From NCBI RefSeq assembly GCF_013177315.1, contig NZ_CP053661.1:2294001-2358000 (forward strand): a DNA stretch of 64,000 bases, read 5' to 3'. Under the pieces are notes generated by a model. The model had not been told where the DNA came from, ran no database searches, and was given only the letters and a program-made list of their open reading frames with translations. This stretch comes from Thermoleptolyngbya sichuanensis A183 (GTDB lineage Bacteria > Cyanobacteriota > Cyanobacteriia > Elainellales > Elainellaceae). Shown in pieces: positions 57,209-64,000 of the stretch (position 1 is the stretch's first letter; each line of letters opens with the position of its first letter). Both the position numbers and the translations under genes were made by a program.

Positions 57209-58555
57209 ATGACAGTCCAGGGTCAACCGCAAGAACCGTTCATTCCACAGCACGCTGATCATGCAGATCGTCCAAGTCGTCGATCCGCTCACTCAAGCAG
57301 ATTCATGCAATCCCGCGCTCGGTGGCAACGAGACCAGCAGGTGATTGAGGCGCTGTCGTCTCTGCTGGACTATGTTGGAGATCTGAACCGCTATTTGGAA
57401 CGAATCGCGTCTAGCGTTTGTCACTTGCTCCGAATGGATGTAACTGTGATTACGCTCTGCGAAGGAAATGGCTTTGATCGCGTCATTGCAAGCTCTGATG
57501 GCGAAGAAGATCACACGCTCTATACGCTCCACGGAACAGTAACGGGAACGGTGGTGGACACTGGGCGATCGCTTGTGGTAGAAGACACGCGCCTTAATCC
57601 CGAAGCAGGCGAAATTCCCGACGGCTATCTCTGCTATCTCGGCGTTCCTCTCCGCACCCCCCACGGCGACATCCTTGGCACGGTTTGTTCCTTTAGCTAT
57701 TCGCCGCGCAGGTTTGCAGAAGAAGAAGTGCGGACGGTGGAACTGTTTGCTGAGCGGGCAGCGATGGCGATCGCCCACTATCGCCTCTATCAGGAGCAGC
57801 AGCGGTTTAACGAACTGCTGGAGGCAGAGGTGTTCAAGCGCACCCAAGAACTCCGCGCCGCCCAGGCAAAGCTCATCGAGCAAGAGCGGCTAGCCGCCAT
57901 CGGTGAATTTGCCGCTATGATCGTCCACGAAATTCGCAACCCACTAACCACAGTAAAAATGGGTTTAAAGGCCTTTGGACGACTGGCTCTGGCAGGGCCA
58001 GACCAACTGCGGCTGACGCTGGCCAGCGAAGAAGCGAATCGTTTGGAAGACTTGCTAAACGAGATTCTCCAGTTTTCCAAGCCGCAGCGGGCCATGCAGA
58101 CAGAGTCCGTAAACCTGGCGGCGCTGCTGCAAGACGTGGTGACGCAGGTGCAGGAAACGCCGATTGGGCAGGGACGCATCATCGAACTGGCGATCGCCCC
58201 AAACCTGCCGCCCGTGGTGGGCGATCGCAACAAGCTCAAGCAAGTCTGCCTGAACCTGCTGCGAAACGCCTGTGAAGCCGTGATGGAGGGCGATCGCATT
58301 CGCTGCACCCTGTTGCCCGATGCCGACACACCCCAGTCGCCCCAGAGACTCTGCCTATCCATCCACAACGGCGGCCCGCCAATTCCCCCCGAAGACCTGC
58401 CCAAGCTGACGCGCCCCTTCTACTCCACCAAAGCAGGTGGCACCGGCCTCGGCCTCGCCCTCGTCAAACGCATCATCGATGCCCACGGCGGCAGCCTGTC
58501 CATTCAATCCACCGCCACAGAGGGCACCACAGTCACCCTTCACCTGCTAATCTAA
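57209..58555 (+). CDS. GAF-domain histidine kinase
   Basis: The product is 448 aa and soluble. A GAF domain (about residues 55-192) has SVCHLLRMDVTVITLCE, VVDTGRSLVVEDTRLNPEA and LGVPLRTPHGDILGTVCSF. A coiled coil (190-225) leads to HisKA with His240 in VHEIRNPLTTVKMGL and HATPase ending [23 protein letters not shown]. It resembles NtrB/ZraS-type kinases in the LLRNACEAV N-box. Its response regulator is not next to it. Three direct repeats precede the gene. Confidence 0.88.
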   Translation: MTVQGQPQEPFIPQHADHADRPSRRSAHSSRFMQSRARWQRDQQVIEALSSLLDYVGDLNRYLERIASSVCHLLRMDVTVITLCEGNGFDRVIASSDGEEDHTLYTLHGTVTGTVVDTGRSLVVEDTRLNPEAGEIPDGYLCYLGVPLRTPHGDILGTVCSFSYSPRRFAEEEVRTVELFAERAAMAIAHYRLYQEQQRFNELLEAEVFKRTQELRAAQAKLIEQERLAAIGEFAAMIVHEIRNPLTTVKMGLKAFGRLALAGPDQLRLTLASEEANRLEDLLNEILQFSKPQRAMQTESVNLAALLQDVVTQVQETPIGQGRIIELAIAPNLPPVVGDRNKLKQVCLNLLRNACEAVMEGDRIRCTLLPDADTPQSPQRLCLSIHNGGPPIPPEDLPKLTRPFYSTKAGGTGLGLALVKRIIDAHGGSLSIQSTATEGTTVTLHLLI

Positions 58556-58634
58556 GCCTTACGTTTTTCCCCCTTCGTTCTTCATTTTTCCCTCTTCCTT
58601 TTTCGTTCTTCCTTTTTCCCTCTTCCCTCTTCCC
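58556..58634. repeat. Pyrimidine heptamer tract between kinase and ylqF
   Basis: TTCGTTCTTC, TTTTTCCCTC and TTCCCTCTTCCC follow the kinase stop and run up to the ylqF start. It is a one-armed form of the family at 20283, 22525 and 33463. Confidence 0.8.
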
Positions 58635-59582
58635 ATGTCCACGCCCCCCATCCAGTGGTATCCCGGTCATATTGCAAAAGCCGAGCGATCGCTTCTGGAA
58701 CAGCTTAAAAAAGTCGATGTTGTGCTGGAGGTGCGGGATGCGCGAATTCCAATAGCGACGCGCCATCCGCAGATAGGGCAGTGGTTGGGCAACAAAGAGC
58801 GGGTGCTGGTGCTGAACCGCATGGACATGATCCCCGCTGGGGTGCAGCAGGACTGGCGTACTTGGTTTCAGAAGCAAGATGACACGGCGTATTTTACCGA
58901 CGCGAACCACGGCAAGGGCGTGGAGGCAGTGTCTAGGGCGGCGCAGGCTTTGGGCGCAAAAATGAACCAGCGACGGCGTGATCGCGGCATGTTGCCTCGG
59001 CCGGTGCGGGCGGTGGTCATCGGCTTTCCCAACGTGGGCAAGTCGGCGCTGATCAACCGACTGCTGAAGCGGCGCGTAGTAGAGAGTGCCCGTCGTCCCG
59101 GCGTAACGCGCCAGCTTCGGTGGATTCGCATTTCCGACGAGCTGGAACTGCTGGACGCGCCGGGAATTTTGCCCTCCAAGCTAACGAACCAGCAAGCCGC
59201 CCTGAAGCTGGCCATCTGCGACGACATTGGCGAAGCTGCTTACGACAACCAGCGAGTCGCCGCCGCCTTTGTGGACTTATGGAAAGAATTGTCCGAAGCC
59301 GCGCCCACTCTTATCGGCAGCGGTCTGGAAACTCGCTATGGGCTGTCGCCGTCTGGAGTCACAGGCGAAACCTACCTGGCGCAACTGGCCGAGCATCGCT
59401 ATCAGAATGACGTAGAGCGAGCCGCGCGACAATTGCTGAATGATTTTCGCAAGGGGCTGCTGGGAGCCGTGCCGCTGGAGTTGCCGCCAGCAGCGATCGC
59501 AGCGGAGGGACAGGGCAATCCTGACGAAAGGGCTGAAGAAAGGGCTGAAGAAAAGAGCGGAGAACACTCTGGAGCACAGTAG
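58635..59582 (+). CDS. ylqF: Circularly permuted ribosome-assembly GTPase YlqF/RbgA
   Basis: The product is 315 aa. The G-motifs are permuted: G4 NRMD (61-64) comes first, then G1 GFPNVGKS (130-137) and G3 DAPG (174-177). MSTPPIQWYPGHIAKAERSL at the start is typical of YlqF. It helps the 50S subunit to mature. The last 30 residues are Glu/Arg-rich with repeated ERAEE and EEKSGEH segments and are not conserved. No separate ribosome site other than the purine-free tract upstream is seen, so initiation is unclear. Confidence 0.93.
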   Translation: MSTPPIQWYPGHIAKAERSLLEQLKKVDVVLEVRDARIPIATRHPQIGQWLGNKERVLVLNRMDMIPAGVQQDWRTWFQKQDDTAYFTDANHGKGVEAVSRAAQALGAKMNQRRRDRGMLPRPVRAVVIGFPNVGKSALINRLLKRRVVESARRPGVTRQLRWIRISDELELLDAPGILPSKLTNQQAALKLAICDDIGEAAYDNQRVAAAFVDLWKELSEAAPTLIGSGLETRYGLSPSGVTGETYLAQLAEHRYQNDVERAARQLLNDFRKGLLGAVPLELPPAAIAAEGQGNPDERAEERAEEKSGEHSGAQ

Positions 59583-59899
59583 CCCCCAGAGATCCTTGTA
59601 AGGAAATATAAAGCGAGTTTACTTTTTCCTAAAAATCTGAATCGGTAAAGACACAAACTGAGCGTTTTGCAGCGCAGTCGGGCGATCGCTCTTATTACAA
59701 AACATGAACTTAGTTTGAAAACATTGCGTTATCCCATGCAGAGTATAAAAACTCGCGATATATATCGTAAATGTGGAACCCTGCAAGGCAGTCTTAACTG
59801 AAAGACTCATAAGGCCTCAAGTGTAGTGTAAGGACTTATATAGGACTCAAGCGCGATCGCCCCTTTGCCGCTTCAGGAATTTTTCAAAGACTGCTGTGA

Positions 59900-59987
59900 C
59901 AAGTGCCCTGCAAGTGCCCTGAAAGTGCCCTGAAACTGCCCTGAAAGTGCCCTGAAACTGCCCTGAAACTGCCCTGAAACTGCCCCG
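59900..59987. repeat. Eight 11-bp tandem repeats
   Basis: Units of the form AAASTGCCCTG start at 59900, 59911, 59922, 59933, 59944, 59955, 59966 and 59977. The first two begin CAAG and the last ends CCCCG. An 11-bp period is close to one helical turn. Confidence 0.95.
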
Positions 59988-60086
59988 AAAAAATTACTTT
60001 GAAAGATTGCCCCGACTGTCCACAGGTTTCTAACAGGTTTCTTGATGATCCCCGGATTGTGACCAGATTTTAATCAGCAGGTTTTA

Positions 60087-60113
60087 ATCAGATGATTTGA
60101 GCAATCATCTGAT
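60087..60113. repeat. Perfect 11-bp stem followed by GATCGACTAAATCTGAT repeats
   Basis: ATCAGATGATT (60087-60097) pairs with AATCATCTGAT (60103-60113) around TGAGC. The following 60 bp repeat GATCGACTAAATCTGAT twice and end in GATCGACTTAATC. Confidence 0.9.
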
Positions 60114-60373
60114 CGACTAAATCTGATAAATCTGATGATCGACTAAATCTGATCTGATAAATCTGATCGACTTAATCAGTTCGTTCGATGCCTGATTTTT
60201 GAGCTTTTGCAGACTGGATAATTGGCTAAATGACTGACCAAATTGTTAGCTAGAAGCCGATCCCCAGCCTCACCCCCCAAATCAATGGGCGATCGCCCAG
60301 CATTGCAGCCCCTTTGCAATATCCCTGAGCAAACCGCGATGTATTTGGGTTCTGTAGATTTTGGACACGTTGC

Positions 60374-63142
60374 ATGACTTTTTCTCGCCACGATTCTCGC
60401 TCCGAATGGTCTGCTTTGGCGTTTCAGACCGATAGTTTACGACTCAATGACCTAGCCGATCCCGCGCTCAATCAGCAGTTGCACACCGACCCACCTGCCT
60501 GCGATACCCAGGGAGAGCGTTCGGCAACAGGGATTTACGTTACCGTCCACGGGCATTTCTACCAGCCGCCCCGCGAAAATCCCTACCTGAACGCTATCGA
60601 GCGGCAGCCCAGCGCCTCCCCTTATCACGACTGGAATGAGCGCATCCACTACGAGTGCTATCGCCCTAACGCCTTTGCCCGCGTCCTAAGCGACCAGGGC
60701 GACCTGCTGGGGATCGTCAACAACTACGAGTACCTCAGCTTCAACATTGGCCCGACGCTGATGAGCTGGCTGGAACATGCCGATCCTGAAGTCTACCAGC
60801 GCATTCTAGACGCAGACCGCAAAAGCTGCGATCGCCTGGGAGGCCACGGAAATGCGATCGCCCAGGTCTATAACCACATCATCCTGCCCCTGGCCAACGA
60901 CCGCGACAAGCGCACCCAGATTCGCTGGGGCAAGGCAGACTTCAAAGCCAGATTTGGGCGCGATCCCGAAGGCATGTGGCTGGCAGAAACAGCAGTAGAC
61001 TACTCGACGCTGCGAATCCTGGCAGGAGAGGGCATTCGCTTCATTATCCTGGCTCCGTCGCAGGCCCAGCGCTGCCGTCCCCTGCCCACGCCCGACGAGC
61101 GCGATCCCCACTGGATTGAAGTCGGCGGCAGCCAGATCGACCCCGTGCGCCCCTATCGCTGCTTTTTGAATTCGCCCCATTTCCAGCGCGACGGCACCCT
61201 GGGGCAAGATGGGCTGGGTGAAACTGGAGCCGCCCCGAACCGAGCTGCTACGCCCTACATCGACATTTTCTTTTACGATGGCCCCATTTCTCGCGACATG
61301 GGCTTCAGCGACGTGCTGAGCAGTTCCGAGCATTTTGTGGGACGCATCGGGCAGGCGGTGCGCGGGGATCATCGTCCTGCTCAGTTGATCTCGGTGGCCA
61401 CCGACGGCGAAACCTTTGGCCACCACAAAGGCGGCACGGAAAAGGCGCTGGCCTACGCCTTTACCCACGAGTTTCCGCAGCGAGGCTGGCTGGTGACAAA
61501 TTTTGCCCACTACCTCAGCCTGCACCCGCCCACTTGGGAAGTGGAACTGAAGCCCGTGACGGCGTGGAGTTGTTCCCACGGAGTCGATCGCTGGCAAGAC
61601 GACTGCGGCTGTGGTGGGGGCGGCGAGTGGCATCAGAAATGGCGGCGGCCGCTGCGGGATGCGCTGGACTGGCTGCGGGATCAGCTAATTGCAATTTACG
61701 AACAGTCCGGTGGTTCGTTTTTCCACGATCCTTGGGCGGCGCGGGATGGCTATGTCGCTGTGTTGGGCGAGCGTTCTGATACCGTTCTCGATGCGTTTTT
61801 CGCAGCTTACCAAAGCCACGATCTGATGCCGTCCGAACGGGTCGAAGCGCTGAAGCTGTTGGAAATGCAGCGCCACGCCCTGCTAATGTACACCAGTTGT
61901 GGCTGGTTTTTTGAAGAGGTGTCGCGGCCGGAGGGGACGCAGATTTTGCGCTACGCTGCCCGCGCCCTGGAACTGGCAGAAGACCTTGCCGCAGTTCGCC
62001 TGGAACCAGAGTTTGTCCGTCGTCTGGCGGCGATCCCCAGCAATGTGGAACAGTTTGGCAACGGCGCGGAACTCTATCGCCAACTGGTTGCGCCTGCCCG
62101 CATCACGCCAGAGCAGGTGGCCGCGCACTATGCCATCAGTTCCCTTTTCCACAGCTATTCCCAGGAGCAGCGTCTCTATTGCTATAGCGTCCAGCGGTTA
62201 GACTATCAGCTTCGCCGCATGGGATCGCTGACGCTAGCCTTGGGGCAGGTGCAGTTGACCTCCGAGATCACCCGCGAGGTGGTGAATCTGGAGTTTGCGG
62301 TGCTACATCTGGGCGGCTGGGATTTTCACTGCTGCATTCGGCCCGCCAGCGGTCGTCGCGCCTATTTGCAATTGCGGGATGAGTTGTTTGAGGCGCTGTC
62401 CCTGGCCAGTGCGGCGCAGGTGATTTTGGCGATGACGCGCACCTTTGGTGACTCGCAAAGCGATCTCTGCGGGAATCGCTCCTTTAGCCTGCAAGATCTG
62501 TTTGCTGAGGAGCGTCATCGGCTGATGCACCTGCTCAGTCAGGAAACCCTGACCCGCCTGGATCAGCTGTATACCCAGGTCTATCGGGACAACTACGGCG
62601 TGCTGCGGGCGTTTCATCGGGATGCGCTGGAGCCGCCCCGTGAACTGCAAGTGGCCGCCGAAATTGCGATCGCCCATCGGCTGACCCACTCCCTGCAAGC
62701 TCTAGAGCGCGAAACCTCTGATTTGCCCCCCACCAATCCCGAATTGTGCGACAGCTATTTGTCGGAACTAGAGGCGATCGCCGCCGAAGCCAACCAACTC
62801 CACTGCCATCTGACTGTGACCCCAGCCAAGCAAATCCTGGAGCGGCTGATCCTGCGGCTGCTGTGGCAAGCTCTCAACGAATCGGAACTGGACACCCTGG
62901 AGCCAACGCTGGTCTGGATTGAGCAACTGCTGGCCATCGGCGAACAGCTTCATCTGGGACTGGCGCTGGATCGAGTGCAGGAGTTGTACTGGCGATCGCT
63001 CCACCGCTACCTCCTGCCCCGCTGGTCTGTCGCACAGCAACACTCTGATGCATCTGCCAAAGCTGAACTGGCGCTGCTTCAACCGCTGCTGTCGCTGGGC
63101 AAGGCACTGCGTATTGAAGTTCCGCTGGGGACGTTGGCATAA
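60374..63142 (+). CDS. GH57 family protein with DUF3536 C-terminal part
   Basis: The product is 922 aa. From about residue 53 it has a GH57 barrel: YVTVHGHFYQPPRENPYLNAIER, NYEYLSFNIGPTLMSWLE, GMWLAETAVDYSTLRIL (likely nucleophile Glu of LAETA) and VATDGETFGHHKGGTEKALAY (possible acid Asp). WSCSHGVDRWQDDCGCGGGGEWHQ follows. The second half (about residues 480-915) is the DUF3536 region. Homologues in cyanobacteria are annotated as alpha-amylase/alpha-mannosidase type, acting on alpha-glucans, but the substrate is not known. ATG 60374 has no strong ribosome site. Confidence 0.9.
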   Translation: MTFSRHDSRSEWSALAFQTDSLRLNDLADPALNQQLHTDPPACDTQGERSATGIYVTVHGHFYQPPRENPYLNAIERQPSASPYHDWNERIHYECYRPNAFARVLSDQGDLLGIVNNYEYLSFNIGPTLMSWLEHADPEVYQRILDADRKSCDRLGGHGNAIAQVYNHIILPLANDRDKRTQIRWGKADFKARFGRDPEGMWLAETAVDYSTLRILAGEGIRFIILAPSQAQRCRPLPTPDERDPHWIEVGGSQIDPVRPYRCFLNSPHFQRDGTLGQDGLGETGAAPNRAATPYIDIFFYDGPISRDMGFSDVLSSSEHFVGRIGQAVRGDHRPAQLISVATDGETFGHHKGGTEKALAYAFTHEFPQRGWLVTNFAHYLSLHPPTWEVELKPVTAWSCSHGVDRWQDDCGCGGGGEWHQKWRRPLRDALDWLRDQLIAIYEQSGGSFFHDPWAARDGYVAVLGERSDTVLDAFFAAYQSHDLMPSERVEALKLLEMQRHALLMYTSCGWFFEEVSRPEGTQILRYAARALELAEDLAAVRLEPEFVRRLAAIPSNVEQFGNGAELYRQLVAPARITPEQVAAHYAISSLFHSYSQEQRLYCYSVQRLDYQLRRMGSLTLALGQVQLTSEITREVVNLEFAVLHLGGWDFHCCIRPASGRRAYLQLRDELFEALSLASAAQVILAMTRTFGDSQSDLCGNRSFSLQDLFAEERHRLMHLLSQETLTRLDQLYTQVYRDNYGVLRAFHRDALEPPRELQVAAEIAIAHRLTHSLQALERETSDLPPTNPELCDSYLSELEAIAAEANQLHCHLTVTPAKQILERLILRLLWQALNESELDTLEPTLVWIEQLLAIGEQLHLGLALDRVQELYWRSLHRYLLPRWSVAQQHSDASAKAELALLQPLLSLGKALRIEVPLGTLA

Positions 63143-63208
63143 CGCTCCCCAGGCTTCCTTGCTAAACTGTGAGAAACGCCGACTGCTGCGCCCTGAGAGG
63201 ACCACCTA

Positions 63209-64000
63209 ATGCTATTGACCAGCCTGCCCGATACGCTGCTTACCCCTGCGAAACTGCCCCATCTCAGCTATGCCGCGCCGCGCGATCGCTTTGATGAGTC
63301 GTGGGATGCGCCGCTGTCTACGCTGCTGGGGCTGGGTCGGGCGGCCGGAGCCGATTTTGTCGAGTTCTTCCTGGAACGGGTTAACTATATTAACTGCCTG
63401 GCCGAAGACGATACCATCACCAGCATTTCGCCCAGCTTGACCACGGGCGCGGGTGTGCGCGTGTTTCGCGGCAAGGCCGACTGCTACGTTAGCACCAATG
63501 ATCTGACCTTTAGCGGGCTAAAGCTGGCGCTAGAAAAGGCGTTGTCCATCATGGGGCTAGAACTGCCCAGCGGCAATGCGTTCATCCCGGAAGTGGTGCT
63601 AGAGCCGCTGCGGGACTATGGTACGCGCAAGGGCAAGGAAGCCTGGCTGGAGCAGTGTAGCTCGATTCGCGAGATGGGCGAAATTTTGCTGGCAGCGAGC
63701 GATCGCCTCGGCAAAAAAGCCAGCCATGTCCAGTCGCGCCGCGCCTCCTACTTCCGCGACTGGCAGGAAGTGCTGGTGGCCGCTAGCGACGGCACCTTTG
63801 CGCGAGATATTCGCCTGACGCAATCCACCGGGTTTAGCCTGCTCTGCGCCGATGGCGACCACCGTGCCTCCATCGGGCAGCGCATCGGCAGCACCAGCCA
63901 GCCCGATTTTCTCCGCACCTGGGATATGGACAGCACCGCCGAAGAAGTGGCGGAGTCTGCCGGAAAAATGCTCTACGCCGATTATGTCGAGTCTGGCACG
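63209..64000 (+). CDS. tldD: TldD/PmbA-family metalloprotease-like protein (3' end outside window)
   Basis: 264 codons are visible from ATG 63209 to the window edge, with GAGAGG about 10 bases before the [50 protein letters not shown] and [26 protein letters not shown] are TldD segments. TldD acts with PmbA/TldE as a metalloprotease on small peptides. The HExxxH metal site would lie beyond or at the edge of the window and is not seen. It follows the GH57 gene by 66 bp on the same strand. Confidence 0.88.
   Translation, partial: MLLTSLPDTLLTPAKLPHLSYAAPRDRFDESWDAPLSTLLGLGRAAGADFVEFFLERVNYINCLAEDDTITSISPSLTTGAGVRVFRGKADCYVSTNDLTFSGLKLALEKALSIMGLELPSGNAFIPEVVLEPLRDYGTRKGKEAWLEQCSSIREMGEILLAASDRLGKKASHVQSRRASYFRDWQEVLVAASDGTFARDIRLTQSTGFSLLCADGDHRASIGQRIGSTSQPDFLRTWDMDSTAEEVAESAGKMLYADYVESGT

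Larger units (their letters stand above)
59583..60373. other. Repeat-rich gene-free region upstream of the GH57 gene
   Basis: These 791 bp have no convincing gene. They include the palindrome CGATATATATCG (59756-59767), an array of eight 11-bp repeats (59900-59987), an 11-bp perfect stem (60087-60113), and a run of GATCGACTAAATCTGATAAA-type copies up to about 60175. Confidence 0.8.

Noticed and set aside
59583-60373. CRISPR array
   Set aside because: The repeats are direct tandem copies of 11-17 bp without unique spacers.

Overview
The window comes from a cyanobacterium, most likely a filamentous Leptolyngbya-type strain. The evidence is photosynthesis-specific genes (psbY, ndhS, a high-light-inducible protein), the carbon-concentrating transporter SbtA with its PII-like partner SbtB, cyanobacterial-type pilMNOQ, hormogonium polysaccharide (hps) pseudopilins, and dozens of HIP1 octamers (GCGATCGC) in genes and spacers. 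The genus is an inference.

Layout. 1-7.4 kb: the end of an hpsA-B-C-D-like pseudopilin operon. 7.4-12.6 kb: a HAS-barrel-like protein, ndhS, thyX, a secreted TPR protein, psbY (38 codons) and a sugar-binding lipoprotein. 13.3-18.4 kb: the type IV pilus operon pilM-N-O-Q, then HU. 19-26 kb: CobD-like aminotransferase, a DUF255 thioredoxin-fold protein, an Asp/Asn beta-hydroxylase-like protein paired with a GH3-type acyl-adenylating enzyme, and an amino-acid-binding lipoprotein. 26.4-27.9 kb: an insertion sequence with 16-bp inverted ends. 28-36 kb: two Uma2 proteins, an RsbQ-like hydrolase overlapping a PAS-GAF histidine kinase, a TIGR04222-like membrane protein and argS. 36-42.7 kb: L,D-transpeptidase, thiC behind a TPP riboswitch, an acidic Ser-rich protein, a dinB-like gene with an in-frame amber codon, an hli gene with HLR1 operators and a terminator, and a hybrid histidine kinase. 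42.8-49.5 kb: cobN, a K+ channel-like RCK protein, an IS630 element and an orphan ORF. 49.7-54.3 kb: sbtA and sbtB (divergent), lipoate ligase-like, YbjN, DUF1802. 54.7-64 kb: a PotD-like binding protein, a doubly frameshifted SDR gene, a GAF histidine kinase, ylqF, a GH57/DUF3536 protein and the start of tldD.

How genes work together. hps pseudopilins and PilMNOQ would act in the same type IV pilus machine for gliding and polysaccharide secretion. CobD and CobN both belong to cobalamin synthesis. sbtA/sbtB form the bicarbonate uptake module. The RsbQ-like hydrolase and the PAS-bearing kinase overlap by 23 bp and look like one sensing device; this is the most interesting candidate system here.

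Repeats. The window carries many short tandem repeats: 15-bp (five-codon) units in or beside several genes, heptamer-based purine/pyrimidine tracts between genes, a 37-bp direct repeat, 14-bp and 11-bp tandem arrays, and several strong palindromes. No tRNA, rRNA or CRISPR array was recognised.
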